A stretch of 64,000 bases of DNA from the NCBI RefSeq assembly GCF_003063625.1, contig NZ_CP026604.1:3450065-3514064 (forward strand). The letters run 5' to 3'. Of this stretch, positions 33,518 through 42,307 are shown piece after piece. The notes below the pieces were generated by a model. It saw nothing but the letters and a program-made list of their open reading frames with translations. It was not told the origin of the DNA and did no database searches. Within the stretch, counting starts at the first letter, position 1, and every line of letters starts with the position of its first letter. A program made the position numbers and the translations under genes. The stretch comes from Saccharobesus litoralis (GTDB lineage: Bacteria > Pseudomonadota > Gammaproteobacteria > Enterobacterales > Alteromonadaceae).

Positions 33518-34564
33518 ATGTCTGTATTTTCGTTATTTGTCCGCAAACTAGTCCATCATTTTTCCCGAGTCAGTTGGAAAAGCTTAACTTTAATTGCAGG
33601 GTTGCATTACGGTATAGGTTATTTGATCTGTGATTGGACAGCACAAGACCACATTGTTGATACTTGGTATCACTATTTTCATTTTTGGATAGTCACCATT
33701 AGTACCGTAGGTTATGGCGACTTTTATGCTCAAGGTGGCTGGAATACCATATTCGTTGATATTTGGTTTATTGGTTTTGGCTTGGGCTTATTTGGTTCAC
33801 TATTGGGTAAAACCGCCGAATTTATTTTTCAATTAATTAATAGGCATGTACAAGGTATGAAAAATTTCAGTTCTTTGACTGACCACATTATTATTTTTTC
33901 TAATAGTCGGCTTGACGCGCAACGCATTATTGAGTTGTTGCTAGCAGATGCTAATCGGGTCAACCGCACGATTTTATTTTGTACTACCCAATCTGACATT
34001 CCGCATCCGATGCCTGAACATGAATCGGTTGAATTTGCCCGTTTAACGGATTTTAAAGCAGAAGATGAAATGGTACGCATTAATTTGTATGGCGCTAAGC
34101 GTGTGATCATTTCAACGGATTCAGATGATGAAAATTTAGCTTTAACTGTACACGTGACCGGATTAGTCAATGAATCTTGCCATATTGCGACGCACTTTGA
34201 CGATGAGAATAACATTGAGTCGTTAGAGCGTTTAAAACTGCCGGTTGAGTGTTCTACCAGCAATCGAGTTGAGCAATTGGTACGCGCGTCTCAAGATCAC
34301 GGAACAACAGCCATTATTAACCAACTGTTAAATACTAAAGTCGGTATGACATTATTTGTCGCGCGGGTTGATAATATTGATACCACTTTTGGTGAACTAA
34401 AGTCCCGCATCTATCAAACGTATGGTGCTGATGTTATTGGGATTGCGTTGGATGAATTAGGTAAGTCACTCGAAATTTTACCTACGGGTGATACTCAGCT
34501 AAGCGGCACTGTTTTTATCCATTATTTATACAATCAAAGATTGCAAGCAAGCTACTTTAGCTAG
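33518..34564 (+). CDS. Two-TM potassium channel with TrkA-N (RCK) domain
   Basis: A 348-residue ion channel. The first helix is near residues 22-40. The pore loop has the selectivity filter TISTVGYGDFYAQGG, and the second helix is FVDIWFIGFGLGLFGSLLG. A cytoplasmic RCK/TrkA-N nucleotide-binding domain follows (TDHIIIFSNSRLDAQRIIEL, with ILFCTTQSD and DDENLALTVHVTGL). Such channels conduct K+ and are gated by nucleotides or ions. The TAG stop overlaps the GTG start of the LysE gene (TAGTG), so the two are translationally coupled. Confidence 0.88.
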   Translation: MSVFSLFVRKLVHHFSRVSWKSLTLIAGLHYGIGYLICDWTAQDHIVDTWYHYFHFWIVTISTVGYGDFYAQGGWNTIFVDIWFIGFGLGLFGSLLGKTAEFIFQLINRHVQGMKNFSSLTDHIIIFSNSRLDAQRIIELLLADANRVNRTILFCTTQSDIPHPMPEHESVEFARLTDFKAEDEMVRINLYGAKRVIISTDSDDENLALTVHVTGLVNESCHIATHFDDENNIESLERLKLPVECSTSNRVEQLVRASQDHGTTAIINQLLNTKVGMTLFVARVDNIDTTFGELKSRIYQTYGADVIGIALDELGKSLEILPTGDTQLSGTVFIHYLYNQRLQASYFS

Positions 34565-35277
34565 TGGAACTTTGGTCTTGGCTGGCTTTAGCTGGCGTGT
34601 GTTTATTAGGGGCTATATCACCTGGTCCCAGCTTGCTATTGGTTTGTCAGCAAACCTTAGATAACTCGCGCTATCATGGTATTGCCGCCGCTTGGGGCCA
34701 CGCAACAGGGATAGCTATTTGGGCGTTAGCGAGTGTATTTGGCCTAAGTGCGTTATTGGCCAATTTCCCTTTTTTGTTTAAATTTATTCAACTGTTAGGG
34801 GCCATTTTTCTATTTTGGTTAGCTTATGCTTGTTTCTGCCAACGCCAATCACAGACAAGTTCTGTGCTGCAGAGTGACTCTGGCAAACAACAAACCTACA
34901 TTCGGCCTAATTCGCAACTTAATACCCACCAAAGCCCGCAAACAAGTACCGTAATAAGTTCTCAAACCACCACACAAAGCTCGCTTTTTCAGGCATTGCG
35001 TAATGGGTTTTTCATGGCGTTCCTTAACCCTAAATCGGCGGTGTTTTTTACGGCATTATTTTCACAGTTTGTGGCAATAGATAGCTTGAATTGGCTAACA
35101 GCGTTTATACTTGTTGCCACCCCTTGGCTGATTGATGGTTTTTGGTTTACTCAGGTTGTATTTACCATAAATAAACTGCGGCAGTGGCTAACGAACAACA
35201 CAATTAGCGCTAAGCTTAATTATTTAATGGCAAGCTTGTATTGTTTGATTGCTTTTTCCGTTTTACTCACTTGGTAA
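34564..35277 (+). CDS. LysE/RhtB family amino acid exporter
   Basis: A 237-residue inner-membrane protein with about six helices. The N-terminal family signature is GAISPGPSLLLVCQQTL; the later GFFMAFLNPKSAVFFTALFS is the second conserved block. A low-complexity hydrophilic insert rich in Q, T and S (about residues 98-140) lies in the cytoplasmic loop, longer than is typical. It exports amino acids or homoserine-like compounds. GTG 34564 overlaps the channel stop codon. Confidence 0.85.
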   Translation: MELWSWLALAGVCLLGAISPGPSLLLVCQQTLDNSRYHGIAAAWGHATGIAIWALASVFGLSALLANFPFLFKFIQLLGAIFLFWLAYACFCQRQSQTSSVLQSDSGKQQTYIRPNSQLNTHQSPQTSTVISSQTTTQSSLFQALRNGFFMAFLNPKSAVFFTALFSQFVAIDSLNWLTAFILVATPWLIDGFWFTQVVFTINKLRQWLTNNTISAKLNYLMASLYCLIAFSVLLTW

Positions 35278-35392
35278 AAACGATAGGCTAATTATTACGG
35301 CTTTGTGATGACAAAATTGCTGCGAAATTATGCATTTTGCTGTATTCTACGCACCGAAAATTTTGAAGCTAATTTGTCGAAGGAATAATAGC

Positions 35393-36574
35393 ATGTTTGA
35401 ATCATTAGAGATTCTTCCTCCTGATCCACTTCTAGGTATCGCAGCAGCTTGTCGTCAAGATCCTAACCCAAACAAGGTTGACCTTGGCGTTGGTGTTTAC
35501 AAAACTGAAGATGGTAAAACCCCGATCTTAAAAGCGGTACAGAAAGCGATTGATAATCTAACGGCGAGTGAAGACTCTAAAGTTTATATCGCACCTCAAG
35601 GTAATGCAGATTTTCTTTCAGGCATGACTAACTTACTTTTAGGTGAGCAAGGTAATACTGATCGTTTCGTTTCAATTCAAGCTCCAGGCGGTACTGGCTC
35701 ATTGCGTATCGGTTCAGAGCTAATTGCAAAATCAAACCCTAACGCAACAGTTTGGGCAAGTGATCCGACTTGGGCTAACCATGTGCCATTAATGAAGTCT
35801 GCTGGCCTAAATTTAAAAAATTACCCATATTACGATACAGCAAACAGTAAACTTAAAGCCGACGAAATGCTTGAGACTTTCTCTAAGCTAGGTAAAGACG
35901 ATATTGTCTTACTACATGGCTGTTGTCATAACCCAACAGGTGAAGATTTAACACCTGAGTTATGGACCCAAGTAGCTGATTTAGCGGTTGAACGTGGATT
36001 TACGCCTTTTGTTGATATTGCCTATCAAGGTTTTGGTAAAAACTTAGAAGAAGATGTTGCCGGTGTACGTGAAGTTTTCGCTAAAGTACCTGAGATGATT
36101 ATTGCCTCTTCTTGTTCTAAAAACTTTGGTTTATATCGTGAACGTACAGGCATGATCAGCTTTTTATCTGAAAATGCAGAGAAAACAGAAGCTTGTCGAA
36201 CTAATGCATTAAGTATTGCTCGCGGTATTTATTCAATGCCACCATCTTATGGTGCGGCGTTAGTTGGTCTAATTTTAAAAGATGCCGAATTAACTAAGTT
36301 ATGGCACGAAGAGCTTGAAGAAATGTGTTCTCGCATGAATGGCCTACGTACATTGCTAGTTAATAAGTTGAATGAGCGTGGTGTTGAGAAAGACTTCAGC
36401 TTTATTGAACGTCAAAACGGTATGTTCTCTTTCTTAGGCATTAATAAAGAGCAAATTGATCGCCTACGTAACGAAGATGCAATCTACATGGCGGGTAGCA
36501 GCCGAATCAATATTGCAGGTATTTCGAATACTAATGTTGATTATATCGCGGATGCAGTAGCAAAAGTATTATAG
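35393..36574 (+). CDS. Aromatic/aspartate aminotransferase (class I, AspC/TyrB type)
   Basis: A 393-residue PLP aminotransferase that transfers amino groups between aromatic or acidic amino acids and 2-oxoglutarate. The sequence follows AspC/TyrB: LPPDPLLGIAAACRQDPNP, GTGSLRIGSELIAK, WANHVPLMKSAGL, LLHGCCHNPTGEDLTPE, the Asp in FVDIAYQGFG, and the Schiff-base Lys in SSCSKNFGLYRERTG. ATG 35393 follows AAGGAA by 8 bases; a longer frame from 35330 lacks such a site. Its TAG stop lies inside the end of a TATAGTC element (TTA TAG TC), so that insertion sets the C-terminus. Confidence 0.92.
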   Translation: MFESLEILPPDPLLGIAAACRQDPNPNKVDLGVGVYKTEDGKTPILKAVQKAIDNLTASEDSKVYIAPQGNADFLSGMTNLLLGEQGNTDRFVSIQAPGGTGSLRIGSELIAKSNPNATVWASDPTWANHVPLMKSAGLNLKNYPYYDTANSKLKADEMLETFSKLGKDDIVLLHGCCHNPTGEDLTPELWTQVADLAVERGFTPFVDIAYQGFGKNLEEDVAGVREVFAKVPEMIIASSCSKNFGLYRERTGMISFLSENAEKTEACRTNALSIARGIYSMPPSYGAALVGLILKDAELTKLWHEELEEMCSRMNGLRTLLVNKLNERGVEKDFSFIERQNGMFSFLGINKEQIDRLRNEDAIYMAGSSRINIAGISNTNVDYIADAVAKVL

Positions 36575-36698
36575 TCTTCTCGCTCAAGTCTTATGGTTCA
36601 TTGTCAGCGCTTACTCACCCCAATCACATAGTAGAGCATATGCTCATGGGGTTTCGAAGCTTGACAGCTTCCCCTAAAACTTGATCGCTTTGACTATA
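36570..36698 (-). repeat. TATAGTC modular element, copy 4 (129 bp, inverted)
   Basis: The short form: terminal repeats, the GAGCATATGCTC palindrome within CCCCA/TGGGG arms, and no AGGTTTC/GAAACCT or CCTACAT stem modules. TATAG at its end provides the stop codon of the aminotransferase gene. Confidence 0.88.
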
Positions 36699-36727
36699 TA
36701 AGCTTTCATTGTCTTATATTAACTCAT

Positions 36728-36755
36728 AAAAAAAGCGCCAATAGGCGCTTTTTTT
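36728..36755. terminator. Bidirectional Rho-independent terminator
   Basis: AAAAAAAGCGCC and GGCGCTTTTTTT pair perfectly around AATA. It lies between the convergent aminotransferase and OmpA-like genes and has a T run on both strands. Confidence 0.93.
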
Positions 36756-36821
36756 GTGTCTGTTTTAAACTCAAGCGGCTTGTACCACTTGAGTTTATTA
36801 CTTTATCTTAGCTCTGGACTA

Positions 36822-37982
36822 TTACTTAATTACAGCAACAACGCGACGGTTTTTAGCGCGACCTGCTGCAACCATGTTGTCAGCGATAGGTTGCTTTTCA
36901 CCGTAGCCTTTGGCCACAATTTTAGCTGCATTCACTTTGAAGTTTTTCTCGATATAGTCAACAACCGCTTGTGCACGTTTTTCTGACAATTTTTGGTTGT
37001 AAGCAGCTGAACCAATTGAATCAGTGTGACCTTGAATTTCGACATCAGCGTCTGGGTAACGCTTCATGTATTTAGCAACACTAGCTAGTTCATCATGGTA
37101 TTTGCTGTCAATTGCTAAGCTGTTGTTAGCAAACTGAATGTTTAAGTTAACGTTAATGACTTCTTCTAGTTGTACACGACAACCCATGCTGTCAACTTTG
37201 GCGCCGCGCGGTGTGTTTACACAGCGGTCTTTGCTGTTAACAACACCATCGTTATCGCTGTCTAATTCACAACCACGGCTATCAACGCTTATGTTAGCGG
37301 CAGTGTTAGGACACATATCTTTCGCATCGATAATGCCGTCGTTATCACCGTCTTTAACCATAGGCGCAACTTCAGTTTTTGCTTTTGGCGCAATTGCACG
37401 CTTAGGCTCTGGTGCTTTTTCAGCTTTCTTTTTAGCAACAGGTTTGCTTGATGCTTTTGATTGTCCGCCAAACGAATACTTTAAGCCAATGCCTGGAACA
37501 AAGTCCATTTCACCGTCGTCAAAGCTGTATAGCGCATCAACAAAAACGCGTACAGCTAGGTTGTTATCTAGGTATTTATCGTAACCAATACCTGCGCGTA
37601 GCGCTTCTTCACTACCTGCAGGCCAGCCACCAAAGTTGTATTTGGCTAAACCTACGCGGGCGTTAATACCGTCGTTTAACGCGCCTTTATAGCTGTGAAT
37701 GGCCAACAATGAAGCAATATCAAATTCGGTTGAACCTTTAGCATGCGGTACGTCTGCTTCTGAATAAATGTAGTTTAGCTCGGCAGCCCATTTTTCAGTA
37801 AATTGAAAGCCGACTGCGCCCCAAGGTGTGATGGGATCTTCCATGTTACGGTCGCCATCAAAAATAACGCCAGCACCACCACCAGAGACATAAACTTTTT
37901 CGGTAATAGCATGACCATCTGCAAACGCGTAATTTGCTAAAATGGCTGAAGAAATAAGCGCAGTTGAAAGTAATTTTTTCAT
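36822..37982 (-). CDS. OmpA family porin with TSP3 linker
   Basis: A 386-residue outer-membrane protein. ATG 37982 follows AGGAA and opens a signal peptide ending YAFADGH. Residues 25-185 form an eight-strand barrel. A Lys/Pro/Ala-rich segment (SKPVAKKKAEKAPEPKRAI) is followed by thrombospondin type 3 calcium-binding repeats (DNDGIIDAKDMCPNT, DSDNDGVVNSKDRCVNT). The C-terminal OmpA domain binds peptidoglycan: VEIQGHTDSIGSAAYNQKLS and KGYGEKQPIADN, with the Asp and Arg (GRAKNRRV). This is an OprF/OmpA-type structural porin. It is convergent with the aminotransferase, with a shared terminator between. Confidence 0.92.
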   Translation of the reverse strand: MKKLLSTALISSAILANYAFADGHAITEKVYVSGGGAGVIFDGDRNMEDPITPWGAVGFQFTEKWAAELNYIYSEADVPHAKGSTEFDIASLLAIHSYKGALNDGINARVGLAKYNFGGWPAGSEEALRAGIGYDKYLDNNLAVRVFVDALYSFDDGEMDFVPGIGLKYSFGGQSKASSKPVAKKKAEKAPEPKRAIAPKAKTEVAPMVKDGDNDGIIDAKDMCPNTAANISVDSRGCELDSDNDGVVNSKDRCVNTPRGAKVDSMGCRVQLEEVINVNLNIQFANNSLAIDSKYHDELASVAKYMKRYPDADVEIQGHTDSIGSAAYNQKLSEKRAQAVVDYIEKNFKVNAAKIVAKGYGEKQPIADNMVAAGRAKNRRVVAVIK

Positions 37983-38106
37983 TAGATGTTCCTGTAATTT
38001 CGTTATTAAATCCGCTTTTAACACTCAGGGACAGGCGATTGGATTATTAGACGCCAAAATCCCTATTACAGCTTGGTTAATTTTTTATGTGGATCCGAGT
38101 TATCGG

Positions 38107-38139
38107 TAAGTATTTGCCGATCCAGCTGGCAAATACTTA
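38107..38139. promoter_or_regulatory. Perfect 12-bp inverted repeat upstream of the OmpA-like gene
   Basis: TAAGTATTTGCC (38107-38118) and GGCAAATACTTA (38128-38139) flank a 9-base spacer. It lies about 125 bases before the OmpA-like start and 80 bases after lhgO. No T run follows on the minus strand, so it is either an operator or a weak terminator for lhgO. Confidence 0.5.
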
Positions 38140-38216
38140 TGCTTATAAGTTTATCAGAGCTTATGTTAAACCCTTAATACATCAAGCTTTTTTGCTTAGA
38201 ATGAATTAAACAATGC

Positions 38217-39458
38217 TTATTCACTTTGTTTAAGTTCTTGCGTATTTTGGATTAGTTTATTGAGCTCACTAATAATATGTCGGCCAATAGGCATGCTTGA
38301 GGTAGCCGCCGGTGATGGTGCGTTACAAACATGTAAAGTGCGCTGTGTATTTTTAAATAGAAAGTCGTGAATAAGTTGACCATCTTGGCTAACGGCTTGC
38401 GCGCGGATGCCAGTTGGATAAGGCAATAAGTCATCTTTGTTAATGGACGGGCAATATTTTTTCACTTGTTTTAGATATAACACTTTAAACCAAGTATTCA
38501 TTAGCTCACTATAAGCGCTGCGATAGTAACGGCCTAGCACTTTCCAGAAGCCTTTAAAGCCAATAATTTGTTTGGTATCTTGCCAACTAAAGTTGAATTT
38601 TTTGTAACCTTCACGCTTCCAGCCTAATACTGCATTTGGCCCGACTGTCACGGTTCCGTCTATCATCCTTGTTAAGTGGATGCCAAGAAAAGGCAAATCT
38701 GGATCCGGCACTGGGTATATCAAGTGTTTTACAACTTGATTGTGTTTATTGTCGAGTCGATAGTATTCACCTCTAAAGGGAACGATTTGGAAATCTAATT
38801 CTAGTCCTGCCATTTGTGCTAATCGATCCGCCATTACACCAGCACAACAAATTAAATAGCGTGTTTTAAATCGTCCTTGACTGGTAAACACTTCTACGCA
38901 ATCGCTAAGTTCATTGATGTTTTGTACTTTGCAATCTAGCCAATATTCGCCGCCCCATTCAACAAAATCTTCCATCATGGCTTGCGTGACTAATGTGTAA
39001 TCCACAATAGCCGTGTCAGTGATTAGTAGAGCCGCTAAACCTGTAATATTGGGCTCTCGGACCGCTAATTCTTCTGACTCTAGCCATTGGTAGGCTAATT
39101 GATTTTTTTGACAACGCTCAGCCAAGGCTTTTAAACGGACTAGTTCTAATGAATTAGTGGCAACAATCAGCTTTCCGCATTGATTAAAAGGAATATCGTG
39201 CTGATGACAAAATTGCTTGATGTCTGCCGAGCCTTGTTTACAAAATTGCGCCTTCAAGCTGCCGGGCTGGTAATAAACACCAGCATGGATCACGCCGCTG
39301 TTGCGGCCCGTTTGATGTTTTGCTAAGGCGGGTTCTTTTTCTAGCAAAAGTATTTTTAGTTTTGGCTGCTGTTGTTTTAATTGTAATGCGGTGGCTGCGC
39401 CTACTATTCCGCCACCTACAATGATAACGTCAGCGTCAAATAAATGGTTGTCTGGCAT
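38217..39458 (-). CDS. lhgO: L-2-hydroxyglutarate oxidase
   Basis: A 413-residue FAD-dependent oxidoreductase. The Rossmann start is DADVIIVGGGIVGAATALQL. The LhgO-like signature is KHQTGRNSGVIHAGVYYQPG, with GTVTVGPNAVLGWKREGY and PAATSSMPIGRHI further on. The enzyme oxidises L-2-hydroxyglutarate to 2-oxoglutarate and feeds electrons to the membrane quinone pool. Length matches the family. It lies alone, with its upstream region containing a decayed TATAGTC element. Confidence 0.9.
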   Translation of the reverse strand: MPDNHLFDADVIIVGGGIVGAATALQLKQQQPKLKILLLEKEPALAKHQTGRNSGVIHAGVYYQPGSLKAQFCKQGSADIKQFCHQHDIPFNQCGKLIVATNSLELVRLKALAERCQKNQLAYQWLESEELAVREPNITGLAALLITDTAIVDYTLVTQAMMEDFVEWGGEYWLDCKVQNINELSDCVEVFTSQGRFKTRYLICCAGVMADRLAQMAGLELDFQIVPFRGEYYRLDNKHNQVVKHLIYPVPDPDLPFLGIHLTRMIDGTVTVGPNAVLGWKREGYKKFNFSWQDTKQIIGFKGFWKVLGRYYRSAYSELMNTWFKVLYLKQVKKYCPSINKDDLLPYPTGIRAQAVSQDGQLIHDFLFKNTQRTLHVCNAPSPAATSSMPIGRHIISELNKLIQNTQELKQSE

Positions 39459-39485
39459 ACAGTTTAACTCGTTATCCCTACGGTG

Positions 39486-39714
39486 TTTTTCTCTTCTCGT
39501 TGAGGTTTTGACTACAGGTTTTACGTTCCAAATGAAACCGATGGTATTGTATCTTGAGCGTGCTAATCAGTTAACTCTACAAGTATGTCAAAATAGTGAC
39601 AATGTAAATGGCTTAGCTTGTCGCAATAACTATTTTGAACAAAACCATTTTTATTAAAACAATACTGAACAAAATAGTGGAATCAAAAGGTTAAAATCTA
39701 AGCGAGAAGACCAT
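39486..39714 (+). repeat. Degenerate TATAGTC modular element
   Basis: The left part CGTTGAGGTTTTGACTACAG and CAGGTTTTACGTTCCAAATG resemble CGATCAGGTTTTAGGGGCAG and CAGGTTTCTAGTTCCAGACG of the intact copies. The right end AAAATCTAAGCGAGAAGACC resembles AAACCTGAGCGAGAAGACTA. The middle is unrelated and the outer TATAGTC ends are lost. It lies in the lhgO/yqgF interval. Confidence 0.45.
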
Positions 39715-39719
39715 TGTAA

Positions 39720-40154
39720 TTAGTACTGGTTTTCAAACCATGATTCAAGGATTAATTTTGCTGATAAAGCATCCACTTTATCTTTTTGTAAATTACGGTA
39801 GCCTCCTTGATCAAAAAGTTGCGCTTTAGCGTCCACGGTTGTTAAGCGTTCATCCCAAGTGTCGACAGGAAAGCCAAAACGGCCATGTAAACGATTCGCA
39901 AATTTTTTCGCTCTATGAGTGAGCTCTTGCTCGGTGCCATCCATGTTTAATGGTAACCCCACTAATAATAGGTCTGGTCGCCACTCATTAATTATTTTGC
40001 CTAGCTCTTGCCAATCAGGAATGCCGTCGCGTGCTTTTATACTTTGTAATGGATTAGCCGTACCCGTAATTTCTTGGCCTGTGGCGATCCCGATACTTTT
40101 TACGCCAAAGTCGAACGCCATGATCAGACGTTGGCCTTGTTTGTCATTGGACAT
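39720..40154 (-). CDS. yqgF: Putative Holliday junction resolvase / pre-16S rRNA nuclease YqgF
   Basis: A 144-residue RNase H-like fold nuclease. Motifs are [16 protein letters not shown] (first acidic residue), [20 protein letters not shown] and the C-terminal [11 protein letters not shown]. In E. coli the family matures the 5' end of 16S rRNA and is essential; the alternative name is RuvX. It lies 39 bases downstream of yqgE in the same order as in other gammaproteobacteria, so they are probably an operon. Confidence 0.95.
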   Translation of the reverse strand: MSNDKQGQRLIMAFDFGVKSIGIATGQEITGTANPLQSIKARDGIPDWQELGKIINEWRPDLLLVGLPLNMDGTEQELTHRAKKFANRLHGRFGFPVDTWDERLTTVDAKAQLFDQGGYRNLQKDKVDALSAKLILESWFENQY

Positions 40155-40193
40155 GTGAAAATGAAAAATAGTCTATTTAAGTGAATTATACGC

Positions 40194-40754
40194 TTAGGCG
40201 TGGCCTACGTCGCTAGATATTTGCCATGGATTGAAGCCTAACTTTTCGGTGGCGGCTTCCCAACGTTTGTGAATGGGTTGTTTAAAAATGATGTCGCTGT
40301 CAGCTTCTATCGTTAACCATGAGTTTTCTTGTAGTTCTTTTTCTAACTGGCCAGCTGACCAGCCAGCGTAACCGAGCGTAATGAGATAATCTTGTGGGCC
40401 TAAATCAGCGCCTATCGCTTGTAAAATATCTTTTGAGGTGGTTAGACTTAATTCTTTCGATATATTGATTGAGCTTGCCCATTCATTTTCAGCTTCGCTT
40501 CTATGCAAAACAAAGCCGCGCTCAGTACCTACTGGTCCACCGGCATAGACAGGGGTGTCGGTTAAATTATCAGCACTAACATCAATTTTTATTTGTTTGA
40601 GCAGTGAATCGAGTTTGATATCAACAGGTTGGTTAATGACTAATCCCATTGCGCCTTCATCATTATGCTCACAAATATAGGTAACCGTTTTAGAAAAATA
40701 CGGATCTTTCATGGTGGGCATGGCGATAATAAAATGGTTCTCGAGGTTCTGCAT
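40194..40754 (-). CDS. yqgE: YqgE/AlgH family protein
   Basis: A 186-residue protein starting MQNLENHFIIAMPTMKDPYF. ATG 40754 is used, since the family starts with this segment; a TTG at 40760 is the only upstream alternative. Conserved blocks are YICEHNDEGAMGLVINQP, YAGGPVGTERGFVLHR and LGYAGWSAGQLEKELQENSW. AlgH-type proteins are widely conserved with no agreed biochemical role. It is followed by yqgF. Confidence 0.95.
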   Translation of the reverse strand: MQNLENHFIIAMPTMKDPYFSKTVTYICEHNDEGAMGLVINQPVDIKLDSLLKQIKIDVSADNLTDTPVYAGGPVGTERGFVLHRSEAENEWASSINISKELSLTTSKDILQAIGADLGPQDYLITLGYAGWSAGQLEKELQENSWLTIEADSDIIFKQPIHKRWEAATEKLGFNPWQISSDVGHA

Positions 40755-40837
40755 AAGCAAAATTAGATATTAGTTGTGTAATGATTATAGGCTTGATTTT
40801 CTCAGAACAAAAACCTTTATTTGTTAATTAGCCGCTG

Positions 40838-41764
40838 TTATTCGCTACTTGTCGAGAGGGTAACCTGAGGTAAGTTTTCGACACTGGTTTGCCGGCTAAT
40901 CTCAAAAAATGATTGAATATAGCCTTTTGACTTATCGCGGCGTTTTATCGCAGCAAACAACTCACTTTGCACACCGTCTTTACCTAACGACGCCGTTGCG
41001 ATCAAATTTTGACTTTCGTATTCGTGCACAGCCCAATTGGGCAATACTGCCACGCCCATGTCAGCGGTGACCATTTGCAATATCATTAACGTTTGGTCGA
41101 CTTTTTTAACTGATTTAGGTTGAGTGTTAACAGGATTAAGAAAGTGCTTAAACACATCTAATCTATTGTTGGCTACAGGGTAAACCAGCAAGTTTTCGCT
41201 TTGTAAATCTTTAGGCTCAATATAGTTGCGCTTCGCTAATTTATGGTTCGGAGACGTGACAAGTAGCATTTCAAAGTTAAACAAAGGTTCAAAATGCAGT
41301 AAGTCAGACGGATATTTATCAGCCGTAATGACCAGATCCAATTGCCCTTCTTCCAAACCTGGTAGTGCATCAAACATAAAGTCATTATTGAATTCAATAT
41401 CGACTAACGGCCAGCGTTGTTTAAATTGGCTGATGGCTGGCATGAGCCATTGAAAACAACTGTGGCATTCAATAGCTAAACGCAAGCGGCCTTTATTGCC
41501 TTGTTTCAATTCATGTAGCTTTTGTTCAGTATTACTGAGGGCCGGTAGTACTTGGTCGGCTAATTCTAACAAAACTTGGCCTTCTGCAGTTAACTGAACA
41601 GGGTTGGTTTTGCGAATAAACAGTGGGTTACCTATGCGTCCTTCAATATCTTTGAGTTGATGTGACAAAGCAGAAGACGACGTATTAAGCCAGTCGGCAG
41701 CTTTTGCCAAGGTACCCAATTGGGCAATGGCTTTGATCGTTTTTAAATGGCGAATTTCCAGCAT
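40838..41764 (-). CDS. metR: LysR-type regulator MetR
   Basis: A 308-residue LysR-type activator. The N-terminal helix-turn-helix is LKTIKAIAQLGTLAKAADWL followed by NTSSSALSHQLKDIEGRIG. The effector domain has AIECHSCFQWLMPAISQF, the block typical of MetR, which uses homocysteine as coactivator for methionine biosynthesis genes. No met gene is adjacent; the divergent neighbour is a DUF1653 gene. It starts at ATG 41764, 105 bases from that neighbour. Identification rests on the CHxCFQWL block. Confidence 0.88.
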   Translation of the reverse strand: MLEIRHLKTIKAIAQLGTLAKAADWLNTSSSALSHQLKDIEGRIGNPLFIRKTNPVQLTAEGQVLLELADQVLPALSNTEQKLHELKQGNKGRLRLAIECHSCFQWLMPAISQFKQRWPLVDIEFNNDFMFDALPGLEEGQLDLVITADKYPSDLLHFEPLFNFEMLLVTSPNHKLAKRNYIEPKDLQSENLLVYPVANNRLDVFKHFLNPVNTQPKSVKKVDQTLMILQMVTADMGVAVLPNWAVHEYESQNLIATASLGKDGVQSELFAAIKRRDKSKGYIQSFFEISRQTSVENLPQVTLSTSSE

Positions 41765-41869
41765 AACGATGACATTGTGATAGATAACAGCTAAACAAGT
41801 AGCGTGAATTATACGGTAAGCAGTAAAATTTGCTAGGATCGGTCGATAAAACGCTTAAGAGGAATTCGA

Positions 41870-42094
41870 ATGTTAAAAGCTGGCATATATCGTCATTATA
41901 AAGGCAATCTTTATCAAGTTATTGATGTTGCACGTCATAGCGAAACTGAAGAATATTTAGTGGTTTATCGCCCAGAATATGGAGATCGTGATTTGTGGGT
42001 TAGACCGTTAGATATGTTCACCGAGTCTGTGACTAAAGATGGCGTCACTCAAGATCGGTTTACTTACGTTGCCGCCTCTATGGCAGATTTATAG
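41870..42094 (+). CDS. DUF1653 small protein
   Basis: A 74-residue protein: KAGIYRHYKGNLYQVIDVAR, HSETEEYLVVYRPEYGD and DLWVRPLDMFTE. This matches DUF1653, a small SH3-like family of unknown function. The ATG follows AGAGGAA. The TAG stop falls inside the end of a TATAGTC element (GAT TTA TAG TC), so the insertion defines the end of the protein, in the same way as at the aminotransferase gene. Confidence 0.88.
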   Translation: MLKAGIYRHYKGNLYQVIDVARHSETEEYLVVYRPEYGDRDLWVRPLDMFTESVTKDGVTQDRFTYVAASMADL

Positions 42095-42219
42095 TCTTCT
42101 CGCTCAGGTCTTATGGTTCATTGTCAGCGCTTACTCTCGACTTTGCTTGCATGGATGTAAGTACTTAGGTTTCGTCTGGAACGAGAAACCTGCCCCTAAA
42201 ACCTGATCGCTTTTACTAT
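42090..42219 (-). repeat. TATAGTC modular element, copy 5 (130 bp, inverted)
   Basis: This copy keeps the AGGTTTC/GAAACCT hairpin and the CTTACAT-CC-ATGCAAG stem (42146-42161, one G-T pair) but lacks the GAGCATATGCTC palindrome module. Its outer end on the right has decayed to ACTATT. The left TATAG supplies the DUF1653 stop codon. Confidence 0.85.
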
Positions 42220-42307
42220 TTATAACCAAGGTGTTAACTCATGGAATAATATTTGCTTAAGCTAATCAAAGACATTTTTTTGACAGCTATCTAAAAGTGA
42301 ATTGTCC

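Noticed and set aside
39391-39657. An 88-codon ORF overlapping the lhgO start
   Set aside because: It covers the 5' end of lhgO and a decayed element; composition is not protein-like.
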